From assembly GCA_964569055.1 (NCBI GenBank), contig CAZMSZ010000239.1, forward strand, positions 1 to 11,738: a DNA stretch of 11,738 nucleotides, written 5' to 3'. The stretch is from JAWLGW01 sp964569055 (lineage in GTDB: Bacteria; Planctomycetota; J058). The notes under the pieces are model-generated. The model made no database searches and was not told where the DNA came from. It worked only from the letters and a program-made list of their open reading frames with translations. The position numbers were made by a program, and so were the translations under genes. Positions 1 through 6,578 of this stretch are shown here, piece by piece (position 1 is the stretch's first letter; every line of letters begins with the position of its first letter).

Positions 1-72
1 CGCGGTGGACGGGCGGGTTATCCTGAGCGGGCCTGCGGGTGCGGGCGGCGAACTCCGAGGGTCGAACACGCG

Positions 73-3000
73 GTGTCCCCAACCGATCTCCTCCTGGGCC
101 GACTCGCCGTGCAGCACGGCCTCGCGTCCGAGGCGCAGGTCCGCGAGTGCTTCGCGGACGTGCAGCAGGCGGGCGGCGGGAGCCTCGCCGATCTGCTCGC
201 CCAGAAGGGGTACCTGTCGCCCGACGGGCTCCGCACGCTCCAGCGCGAGCTGGCGCGCGCCCAGTTCGTGCGGGCCGAGCAGGGGCTCGCCAAGCTGTGC
301 GTCGAGCGCGGGCTGCTGACCACCGACCAGGCCCGCGCGCTGCTGCAGCAGCAGGCGGCCGAGGGCTACCGCTGGCGTGTGGCCGATCGGCTGGTGCAGC
401 AGGGCGTGCTCGACGCCGACACGCGCGACGCGCTGGCCGACCTCTTGATCGAGCGGCTCGACGCGGAGGCCAGCGGCGCCCCCGCGCCGCCGCCGGTCTC
501 GCCGCCCGCGATCCCGCCCGTCCCCCCCACGCCCCCGCGCGCGACCGGAGCGCACGCCCGCGGCACGGGGGCGCACGCCCGCGGCACGGGCGCGCACGCC
601 CGCGGCACGGGCGCGCACGCCGTCCCGCCGCCCAGCGCTCCGGCGCCGCTGCCGCCGCGCCCGCCCGCGCCGCCGAGCCCCGGCCGCGCCACCGGGCCGC
701 AGCCGGTGACGCCGCCGCGACCGCCCGAGCCGCCGCGGCGCACCAGGCTGCTCAAGCCCGTCGCCGAGGAGGCGCCCGAGGTCGAGCTCACGATGCAGCT
801 CGACGGGCCGCCGAAGTTCGAGGCCGAGCCGGCGATCGAGCGCACGCTCGAGCTCGACGCGCCCAACTTCAGCGCCACCGAGGAGCTCGCGATCGAGCGC
901 ACGATGCAGCTCGACGCGCCGCCGGCGTTCACCCCCGCGCCCGCGGCCGACGAGGACGAGCCGCAGATCGAGCGCACCATGCAGCTCGACGCGCCGCCGG
1001 CGTTCGGCCCGACCGACCTCGTCTCGTCGGGGGAGGAGCTGCGCTTCGAGCGCACGCTCGAGCTCGACGCCCCGCCCGCGTTCGACCCCAACGGCCAGAC
1101 CATGCCCCTGCAGCCGCTCGACCCGAACGCGCCGCCGCCGCCCGGCGTGCAGGCGCCCGGGATCGACGTATTCGCGACCACCGCGCCGATCGCGCGGCCG
1201 GACCTCGCGCCGCCGGGGCCTGGGCTCGCGCCCTGGCGCGCGTCCGACCCCAACGCCGAGACGCAGGCCACGCCCCGCCCCTCGGGGCTGATCAAGGGGC
1301 GCACGCTCTCGGACACCTACCCCGACATGAGCGCGGAGCTCGACCTGACGGGTCAGCTCCTCGGCAACCGCTACAAGATCCTCTCCAAGCTCGGCCAGGG
1401 CGGGATGGGGGTGGTCTACAAGGCCGAGCACACGCTCATGGGGCGCACCGTCGCGATCAAGGTGCTCAACCCCGAGCTCGTGAAGAGCGACGAGTCGGTG
1501 GCGCGCTTCAAGCGCGAGATCATGGCCATGGCCCAGTTCCAGCACCCCAACGTGGTCCGCGTGTTCGACGCGGGGACCACCGACGCGGGCCGGTTCTACA
1601 TGGCGATGGAGTACGTGGAGGGGGTCAGCGTCTCGCAGATCCTGGCCCGCGAGGGGCGGCTCCCGCTGGAGCGGTTCGCGCGCTACTGCGCGCAGGTGCT
1701 GCTCGGCGTGGCCATGGGCCACCGCCGCGGGATCGTGCACCGCGACCTCAAGACCGACAACGTGCTGGTCACCTGCTCCGCCCCCGGCGACGAGGTGGTC
1801 AAGGTGATGGACTTCGGCATCGCCAAGCTGCTCGGGGCCGAGGAGAAGGCGCAGTCGCAGTCGAACGTGTTCCTGACCACCGAGCGGGTCGCGGTCGGCA
1901 CGCCGGAGTACATGTCGCCCGAGCAGGCGTCCGGCGGCGCGCAGGTCGACGCGCGCAGCGACCTGTACTCGCTGGGCGTGGTCGCCTACGAGATGCTCAC
2001 GGGGCGGCTGCCGTTCGACGCCGACAGCCCGGTGGGGTTCATAGGCAAGCACATCATCGACCCGCCGCTCGCCTTCGCGGAGGCGGCGCCGGGCCTCGCC
2101 CTGCCGCCGCAGGTCGAGGCGTTCGTGATGCAGGCGCTCGAGAAGGACCCCGAGCACCGCTACCCGACCGCCGAGGCCATGCTCGACGCGCTGCAGGCCT
2201 GCCTCCCGCCGGGGCCGGCGGCCTTGGTCGCGGCGGCGCGTGGCGGCGAGGGCGGCGGGGTGAGCGCATCGCAGGCCGTGGCGGGGGCCGGCGTCGCCGC
2301 GCGCCCGACCCCGCCCTCGCCGGTGGCGCCCGCCGGCCCCGCGCCGGGCAACAACAAGCTGCTGCTGGCGCTGATCGGAGGGGCCGGCGCGCTCGCGCTG
2401 CTGCTGGTCGCCGTGATCGTGCTCCTGGTGGTGCTCGGTCGGCCCTCCCTGGAGGAGCAGCTGGCCGAGGTGGAGCCGGCCGTCCAGCAGGCGTTCGCGG
2501 CGCAGGACTGGGACGCGGCCGCGGCGCCGCTGGCCGCGCTGCTCGAGGGGCTGGAGGGCGAGGAGCTGGCCACCGTCGAGGCGCGGCTGGAGCGGGTCGA
2601 GCAGGCGCGCGAGGCCGCCCGGCGCTACGGCGACAACCGCGCGGCCCTCCAGGACGCCCTCGGCCGGTTGAGCGCGCACCAGCAAGGCGGCCGGCTGGCC
2701 GACGCGGAGCAGGCCCTGCTCGAGCTGAAGCGGCTGGCGGAGCTCGAAGCCGGGCTGATCGAGGAGCTCGAAGGGCTCGACGCGGCGCACGTGGCCGCGG
2801 GGAGCTCGCCGCTCCCCGACCTCGCGGCCGTGGGGCTCGAGCTGCAGACGCTGCGCGACCTCGAGACGGCGGAGCGGCTGCTCGAGGGCGAGAACCCCGA
2901 CTACGCGGGCGCTCTGCGCCGCCTCGAGGCGGTGCAGGGCCGGGCCGGCGTGCCCGCGGGTCCGCGGGCGCGGGCCACGGCGCTCCTCGCCAGGGCCCGC

Positions 3001-4410
3001 GCGGGCGAGGCGATCGCCGAGGTCGAGCGGGAGCTCGACAAGGTCGACCCCGACCTCGCGCGGATCGAGGCGGCGCTCGAGCGGGCGGACGAGGCCGTGC
3101 GCAGCGACGCCGCGCTCGAGGCCGACCTGCGGAGCGCGGTCGAGGGGCTGCGCGAGCGGTTCACCGCGCGGCGCGACGAGGTGGCGCGGCAGGCGGCCGC
3201 CGCGGAGGTGAGCCAGGCCGTGGACGAGGTCCGGCTCCAGCTCGCCGAGGGCGCGTTCGAGCCGGCGCGGGCCGCGCTGGCGCGCGCCCGCGAGCGCGTG
3301 GAGGCGGCCGGGCTCGAGGACACCTGGCAGCTCGCCGCGCTCGGCGAGGAGCTCGAGGCGAAGGTGGCCGCGCGGGCGGCCTACGACCTCCTCCCGGCAG
3401 CCGACGAGGGCGCGGACGCGGCGGCGCTCGAGGCGGCGATCGCCGCGCGCGATGCCTACCTGCGCGACCACCCCCAGGGGACGGACCGCGCGGCCGTGGA
3501 GGCCGAGCTCGCCACCCTGCGCGAGCGGCTCGCCGCCGCCGCGCCCGACCCGCGACGCGAGGAGCTGGCGGCCAAGGTGGCCGCGGCGCAGGCCAAGCTC
3601 GAGACCGACGACCTGCAGGCGGCGCTGGCGGAGGCCGAGGCCGCCGCGCAGCTCGCGACCGAGGCGGGCCTCGACGCCGCGCCCGCCCAGGCGCTGGTCG
3701 CCGAGGCCAAGGCCCGCCTCGAGCGCGCCGAGCGGGCCGAGCAGCTCGAGGGCTTCGTGCGCCTGCAGGGCGACGTCTACGTGGCGGTGCGCGAGGTCAG
3801 CAACGCGGAGTACCTCAAGTTCTGCCTCAAGCGCAGCCTGGCCGCCAAGACCGACGCCGAGAAGGACGCGGTGCGCGCGCTGTGGCCGGTCGACTGGGAG
3901 TGGAACAAGAGCCGGACCCGCAAGATGCCGCCCGCCAACCAGGCGAGCTTCCCGGTGGGCGGCATCAGCTTCGAGGCGGCCCTCGCCTACTGCGAGTCGC
4001 TGAGCGAGGAGCTCGGCGTCACGATCCGCCTCCCGACCGAGGCCGAGTGGACCCGCGCCGCCAACGGCGGCGAGGCCCGGGTCTACCCCTGGGGCGACGC
4101 CTGGAGCTCGCAGCGGGTGGTCTACCAGCGCAGCGACGGCCCGCTGGCCGTGGCGGGCGATGCGATCGAGGCCCTCGGCGGCGCGAGCCCGCTCGGCTGC
4201 CTCCACATGGCCGGCAACGTGGCCGAGTGGACCTCGACGGCGTGGGTCGACGACGAGGGGGGCGAGGACCCCTCGGCCCGCGTGATCAAGGGCGGCTCCT
4301 ACCGCTCCTTCTCCCCGCAGGCCCTCGAGATCGCGGCGCGCCTCCGCGGCGGAGTGACCGAAGCCAAGCCCGAGTGGGGCCTGAGGGTCGTCGCGGACCT
4401 CGCGCCCTGA
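73..4410 (+). CDS. Transmembrane Hanks-type Ser/Thr protein kinase with C-terminal FGE/SUMF1-like domain
   Basis: This 1445-residue protein is predicted to phosphorylate Ser/Thr on cytoplasmic targets. Residues 1-135 hold two or three helical repeats resembling the GspE/MshEN N-terminal domain (for example LGRLAVQHGL and LAKLCVERGLLTTDQ). Residues 136-430 are a Pro/Ala-rich linker with repeats. The kinase domain spans about 434-710: glycine loop LGQGGMGVVY (440-449), VAIK lysine K463, HRDLKTDN with catalytic D558, DFG at 580-582, and GTPEYMSPEQ at 609-618. All catalytic residues are present, so it should be active. A membrane helix covers about 763-788. An Ala/Glu/Leu/Arg-rich helical stalk runs to 1226. 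An FGE-like domain fills 1228-1442, with RLPTEAEW (1319-1326), YPWGD (1338-1342), HMAGNVAEW (1378-1386), KGGSYRS (1406-1412) and GLRVV. The C-terminal cysteines needed for FGE oxidase activity are missing, so this domain is probably a binding module. The start is a GTG with only a weak GAGG 12 bases upstream, and the frame stays open to the left edge, so the N-terminus is probable rather than certain. Confidence 0.93.
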   Translation: MSPTDLLLGRLAVQHGLASEAQVRECFADVQQAGGGSLADLLAQKGYLSPDGLRTLQRELARAQFVRAEQGLAKLCVERGLLTTDQARALLQQQAAEGYRWRVADRLVQQGVLDADTRDALADLLIERLDAEASGAPAPPPVSPPAIPPVPPTPPRATGAHARGTGAHARGTGAHARGTGAHAVPPPSAPAPLPPRPPAPPSPGRATGPQPVTPPRPPEPPRRTRLLKPVAEEAPEVELTMQLDGPPKFEAEPAIERTLELDAPNFSATEELAIERTMQLDAPPAFTPAPAADEDEPQIERTMQLDAPPAFGPTDLVSSGEELRFERTLELDAPPAFDPNGQTMPLQPLDPNAPPPPGVQAPGIDVFATTAPIARPDLAPPGPGLAPWRASDPNAETQATPRPSGLIKGRTLSDTYPDMSAELDLTGQLLGNRYKILSKLGQGGMGVVYKAEHTLMGRTVAIKVLNPELVKSDESVARFKREIMAMAQFQHPNVVRVFDAGTTDAGRFYMAMEYVEGVSVSQILAREGRLPLERFARYCAQVLLGVAMGHRRGIVHRDLKTDNVLVTCSAPGDEVVKVMDFGIAKLLGAEEKAQSQSNVFLTTERVAVGTPEYMSPEQASGGAQVDARSDLYSLGVVAYEMLTGRLPFDADSPVGFIGKHIIDPPLAFAEAAPGLALPPQVEAFVMQALEKDPEHRYPTAEAMLDALQACLPPGPAALVAAARGGEGGGVSASQAVAGAGVAARPTPPSPVAPAGPAPGNNKLLLALIGGAGALALLLVAVIVLLVVLGRPSLEEQLAEVEPAVQQAFAAQDWDAAAAPLAALLEGLEGEELATVEARLERVEQAREAARRYGDNRAALQDALGRLSAHQQGGRLADAEQALLELKRLAELEAGLIEELEGLDAAHVAAGSSPLPDLAAVGLELQTLRDLETAERLLEGENPDYAGALRRLEAVQGRAGVPAGPRARATALLARARAGEAIAEVERELDKVDPDLARIEAALERADEAVRSDAALEADLRSAVEGLRERFTARRDEVARQAAAAEVSQAVDEVRLQLAEGAFEPARAALARARERVEAAGLEDTWQLAALGEELEAKVAARAAYDLLPAADEGADAAALEAAIAARDAYLRDHPQGTDRAAVEAELATLRERLAAAAPDPRREELAAKVAAAQAKLETDDLQAALAEAEAAAQLATEAGLDAAPAQALVAEAKARLERAERAEQLEGFVRLQGDVYVAVREVSNAEYLKFCLKRSLAAKTDAEKDAVRALWPVDWEWNKSRTRKMPPANQASFPVGGISFEAALAYCESLSEELGVTIRLPTEAEWTRAANGGEARVYPWGDAWSSQRVVYQRSDGPLAVAGDAIEALGGASPLGCLHMAGNVAEWTSTAWVDDEGGEDPSARVIKGGSYRSFSPQALEIAARLRGGVTEAKPEWGLRVVADLAP
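541..621 (+). repeat. 21-bp tandem repeat encoding TGAHARG units in the kinase linker
   Basis: Three full copies and one partial copy of a 21-base unit encode the heptad T-G-A-H-A-R-G, with Thr at residues 158, 165, 172 and 179. The copies are nearly identical at DNA level, which suggests recent slippage expansion. They lie in the disordered Pro/Ala linker before the kinase domain. Their function is unknown; regularly spaced Thr-Gly could be phosphoacceptor sites, but that is inference. Confidence 0.85.
781..1113 (+). repeat. Degenerate repeat array ERT[ML][QE]LDAPPAF in the kinase juxtamembrane linker
   Basis: Five copies of a T-[ML]-[QE]-L-D-[AG]-P motif occur with Thr at residues 240, 258, 277, 302 and 328, and a decayed sixth (TMPLQ) lies at 343. 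The flanks are often I/F-E-R before the Thr and PPAF after it. Two copies (891-930 and 966-1005) are 40 bases long and differ at one base, so they are recent duplications; the others are more diverged. The array sits about 90 residues before the kinase domain. FHA domains are known to bind phosphothreonine with selectivity for the +3 residue, and +3 is Leu in all five copies. A role as autophosphorylated docking sites is inference. Confidence 0.85.
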
Positions 4411-4622
4411 GGCTGCTTGTGGGCAGCGTCACGCCGCTCGCGCAAGGGCGCGAGGTCCGCGACGAATGGTTCGAAGCTCACCGCTTGGGCGGTTGGCGCG
4501 GGCGATTTCGGCGGAGCACGAGCACGGCCTCAGGGGCACGCGCTGGGCCTCGGGAGCTCGTCGGCCGGCACGTCAGGGCGGGAACTGATGCAACCGTCCC
4601 TGACAGACCACTAATCAGTTAG
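4411..4622. terminator. Convergent intergenic region with inverted repeats, probable bidirectional terminator
   Basis: These 212 bases separate the 3' end of the kinase gene from the 3' end of the lipoprotein gene. I see no ORF with coding character. Two dyads cluster at the right end. GTCAGGG (4572-4578) pairs with CCCTGAC (4598-4604), extended by a bulged CGG/CCG. AACTGAT (4583-4589) pairs with ATCAGTT (4614-4620). A small ACTAA-TCAG-TTAGT hairpin at 4610-4623 competes with the second dyad. The segment is locally AT-richer than anything around it. No long T-run follows, so termination is inferred from position and symmetry. Confidence 0.4.
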
Positions 4623-4997
4623 TTACTGCGCCGGGCGGATGCGGTACAGCTCGGCGATCTCGTCGTCGAGGCGGCGGATCTCCTGCTCGAGGAGGCGCTG
4701 CTCCTCGGGGCCGCCCGGGTCGTTGATCAGCTCCTCGGCGTGGAGGTCGCGGGCTTGCTCGAGCTTGCCGATGGCGCGGTCGTAGTACTCGCGGCGCTTG
4801 GCGAGGTCGGTCTTGTCGTTGCCGGCGGCCACGTCGGCGATCGCGCGCTCCTCGAGCAGGCGGGCCTGCTCGAGGCTGGCGGGGACGTCGTGCTCGGCGC
4901 GGCTCCGGCGCTGATCTTCCTGGGCCGCGCAGCCGCCGAGCGCCAGCGGGGCCGCGAGCAGGGCGAGGGCGAGGGCGAGCGTCGTGGGTCGGAGCAC
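4623..4997 (-). CDS. Small predicted lipoprotein, alpha-helical
   Basis: This 124-residue protein is of no family I can name. It opens with a lipoprotein signal: a hydrophobic Leu/Ala stretch at residues 7-20, then lipobox ALGGC with the lipidated Cys at 23. The mature part is charged and predicted helical, with heptad-like stretches such as LEQARLLEERA, AIGKLEQARDL and EIRRLDDEIAELY, so it may form a helical hairpin or coiled coil on the envelope. It starts at GTG 4997, chosen because AGGAGGT (5001-5007) lies only 3 bases upstream and the signal peptide begins there. Reading further upstream would enter the tail of the pseudouridine synthase in the wrong frame. It follows that gene's stop by 19 bases and is probably cotranscribed with it. 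Confidence 0.85.
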   Translation of the reverse strand: MLRPTTLALALALLAAPLALGGCAAQEDQRRSRAEHDVPASLEQARLLEERAIADVAAGNDKTDLAKRREYYDRAIGKLEQARDLHAEELINDPGGPEEQRLLEQEIRRLDDEIAELYRIRPAQ

Positions 4998-5000
4998 GGG

Positions 5001-5007
5001 ACCTCCT
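5001..5007 (-). promoter_or_regulatory. Ribosome binding site of the lipoprotein gene
   Basis: AGGAGGT read on the minus strand is an almost full anti-16S match, 3 bases before the GTG at 4997. The spacing is short but still usable. This site decides the lipoprotein start inside an otherwise continuous open frame. Confidence 0.75.
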
Positions 5008-5016
5008 CGGGAGACG

Positions 5017-6442
5017 TCAGCGCGGCTTGCGGGTCCGGGCGCGGCCGCGGTCGCTGCGGCCGCCGCCGGCGCGACCGCGGGCGCCGGGCTTGCCGCCCTT
5101 CGCGCCGCCCGAGCGAGCGGGCTTGCCGCTCTTCGCGCCGCCGGAGCGAGCGGGCTTGCCGCCGGAGCGCGTGGGCTTGCCGCCGGANNNNNNNNNNNNN
5201 NNNNNNNNNNNNNNNNNNNNNNNNNNNNNNNNNNNNNNNNNNNNNNNNNNNNNNNNNNNNNNNNNNNNNNNNNNNNNNNNNNNNNNNGGGCTTGCCGCCG
5301 GAGCGCGTGGGCTTGCCGCCGGACTTGGCGCCCGGCCGGCCGGCGGGCTTCGCGCCCGAGCGGGTCGGGGCGCCGTCGCGATCCCCAGCGCGGCGTCCGC
5401 CGCGCGGGCGGTCGTCGCGCTCGCCGTCCTCGGCGTCCCTGCCGCGGCCGCCCGCGCGTCCGGGGCGGGCGCGGCCGCGATCGGTCTCGGCGCGGGCGCG
5501 GGGGCGCGCCGGCGTCGCTCCGTGGTCGTCCTCCCGCGGGAGCTCGAACACGGTCGGGTCGCCGAACACGGGCGGGTTGGCGGGATCGGGCTTGCCGAGG
5601 CTGCGCGCGCGGCTGGCGCGGCCGCGGCCCCGCCCGGCCGGCGGGGCCTCGGCGGCGTTCCGGCTGGCGATCCGCCGCAGCATCTCGACCTCGTTGCGGC
5701 TCAGCTCGCGGAACGCCCCGTCCGGGAGACCCTTGAGCGTGAGCGGCCCGATCCGGGTCCGGGTCAGGCCGAGGACCTTGTAGCCCACCTTGGCGAACAT
5801 GCGCCGGACCTGCCGGTTCTTGCCCTCGGAGAGGGCCACCCCCAGCTCGGTCTCCTCGTCGCGCTGCTTGATCACCCACACCCGCGCCGGGAGGGTGCGC
5901 CCCTCGGAGAGCCACACGCCCGTGCGCAGGCGCTCCAGCGCGTCGGGGGTCGGCGTGCCGCGCACCCGCACGTGGTAGGTCTTCTCGATCCCGTAGCGCG
6001 GGTGCGTGAGCAGGTTGGTCAGGCGGCCGTCGTTGGTCAGGATCAGCGCGCCGCGCGACTCGTAGTCGAGCCGACCCACCGGGAAGATCCGGCGCCGCTC
6101 GGGGATCAGGTCGAGCACGGTGCGGCGCCGCTGCGGGTCGTCGCTGGTGCTCACCACCGACTTGGGCTTGTTCAGGAGGTAGTAGACGAGCTGCTCGGCG
6201 CGCAGGCGCTGGCCGTCGACGCGCACCTGCTGCACCGCGGGGTCGGCCTTGGTGCCGAGCTCGGTCACGACCGCGCCGTCGATCGTGACGTGCCCCCCCG
6301 TGATGATCTCCTCGCAGGCGCGGCGCGAGCCGTAGCCCGCCCGCGCGAGCAGCTTCTGCAGCCGCTCGGGGCCTTCTGCAGCTCGGGGGGCCTGGAGGTC
6401 GCGCCCCTCGCGGCGGTGCTCGTTTCTCACGGACGTCGTCAT
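5017..6442 (-). CDS. rluB: 23S rRNA pseudouridine synthase, RsuA/RluB family, interrupted by an assembly gap
   Basis: It isomerises a uridine in 23S rRNA (position 2605 in E. coli numbering, if truly RluB) to pseudouridine. An S4 RNA-binding domain lies at about residues 26-80 (RLQKLLARAGYGSRRACEEII), followed by the synthase domain. GRLDYESRGALILTNDG carries catalytic D126, and EGKNRQVRRM at 206-215 is the family's C-terminal motif. The Tyr-Glu after GRLD and the HPRYGIEKTY stretch fit RluB better than RsuA. The start at ATG 6442 has GGAG 7 bases upstream (6450-6453). An in-frame GTG at 6493 is possible but would run through a strong hairpin. After residue 262 comes a disordered Arg/Gly/Pro/Lys-rich tail: 385 residues precede the gap and 56 follow it, ending RTRKPR. 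The tail contains SGGKPTR repeats in which the N run sits. With 100 N the frame is off by one, so the N length is nominal and not a frameshift. Confidence 0.9.
5152..5323 (-). repeat. 21-bp tandem repeat encoding SGGKPTR in the pseudouridine synthase tail
   Basis: Units encode S-G-G-K-P-T-R or S-G-G-K-P-A-R. On the plus strand the core GGGCTTGCCGCCGGA recurs with GCGCGT between copies. Both sides of the N run show the same phase. Decayed units (SGGAKSGKPAR, SGGAKGGKPGAR) continue to about 5075, and SGAKPAGRPGAK lies at the other end. The product is a lysine- and arginine-rich tail suited to nonspecific RNA contact. Copy number is unknown because of the gap. Confidence 0.88.
5188..5287. other. 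Assembly gap of 100 N inside the rluB tail repeat
   Basis: Exactly 100 undetermined bases mark a scaffold join of unknown true length. The 36 bases on the left (5152-5187) and right (5288-5323) of the gap are identical and belong to the 21-base repeat encoding SGGKPTR. The break therefore fell in a tandem repeat. The true sequence may have extra copies, or the two contigs may simply overlap by 36 bases. Confidence 0.98.
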
Positions 6443-6452
6443 CCAATCGCTC

Positions 6453-6481
6453 CGGCCCGGCCCTCCGAGAGGACCGGGCCG
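6453..6481. promoter_or_regulatory. Strong hairpin abutting the rluB ribosome binding site
   Basis: CGGCCCGG (6453-6460) pairs with CCGGGCCG (6474-6481), and an inner TCC/GGA stem closes a GAGA loop, with a three-base CCC bulge. On the minus strand its 3' arm ends on the first base of the GGAG ribosome binding site (6450-6453) of rluB. It may limit ribosome access or act as a weak attenuator or terminator. It has no T-run. The structure is read from sequence and the role is inference. Confidence 0.5.
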
Positions 6482-6490
6482 CTCCCTCCG

Positions 6491-6508
6491 CACGAGCTTA
6501 AGCTCGTG
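6491..6508. repeat. Perfect 18-bp palindrome between the HEAT and rluB genes
   Basis: CACGAGCTTAAGCTCGTG is perfectly self-complementary and is one of the few AT-containing symmetric sites in the window. It could be an operator for a dimeric regulator acting on rluB, or a processing/terminator hairpin. It has no central loop, which favours a DNA-binding site over an RNA hairpin. No regulator is encoded nearby. Confidence 0.6.
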
Positions 6509-6518
6509 GGGCGCCCGC

Positions 6519-6578
6519 GAGTAGCTCCAGGGCCGCCGGCTCGGGCCGGCCGGCCGCAGGGGACGCGGCTGGCTACTC
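6519..6578 (-). terminator. Nested inverted repeats at the 3' end of the HEAT gene
   Basis: GAGTAGC (6519-6525) pairs with GCTACTC (6572-6578), which includes the stop codon of the HEAT gene. Inside, GCCGGC (6535-6540) pairs with GCCGGC (6545-6550) around a TCGG loop. This long GC-rich fold directly after the stop is plausible as a transcript end or a stability element. There is no U-tract, so read-through into rluB remains possible. Confidence 0.4.

Noticed and set aside
19..24. TATCCT as a -10 of the kinase gene
   Set aside because: The -35 position would lie outside the window, so it cannot be supported.
541..621. CRISPR-like array
   Set aside because: The repeats are directly adjacent, in frame with the kinase gene, and have no unique spacers.
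4468..4475. GGTTCGAA, a T-loop-like sequence suggesting a tRNA
   Set aside because: No acceptor, D or anticodon stem can be folded around it.
39..4622. A very long plus-strand open frame (1527 codons) overlapping the kinase gene in another frame
   Set aside because: Its translation is an Arg/Ala/Gly-rich string with no domain, typical of the alternate frame of a high-GC gene. The frame starting at 73 carries all kinase and FGE motifs.
5188..5287. A frameshift or pseudogene in rluB
   Set aside because: The frame offset comes from the arbitrary 100-base placeholder. Both flanks encode the same repeat in the natural frame.
4623..6446. A single long minus-strand frame joining the pseudouridine synthase region to the lipoprotein
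   Set aside because: It exists only because the 100 N are read as coding. Upstream of the gap this frame is noise, and the lipoprotein has its own ribosome binding site and signal peptide.
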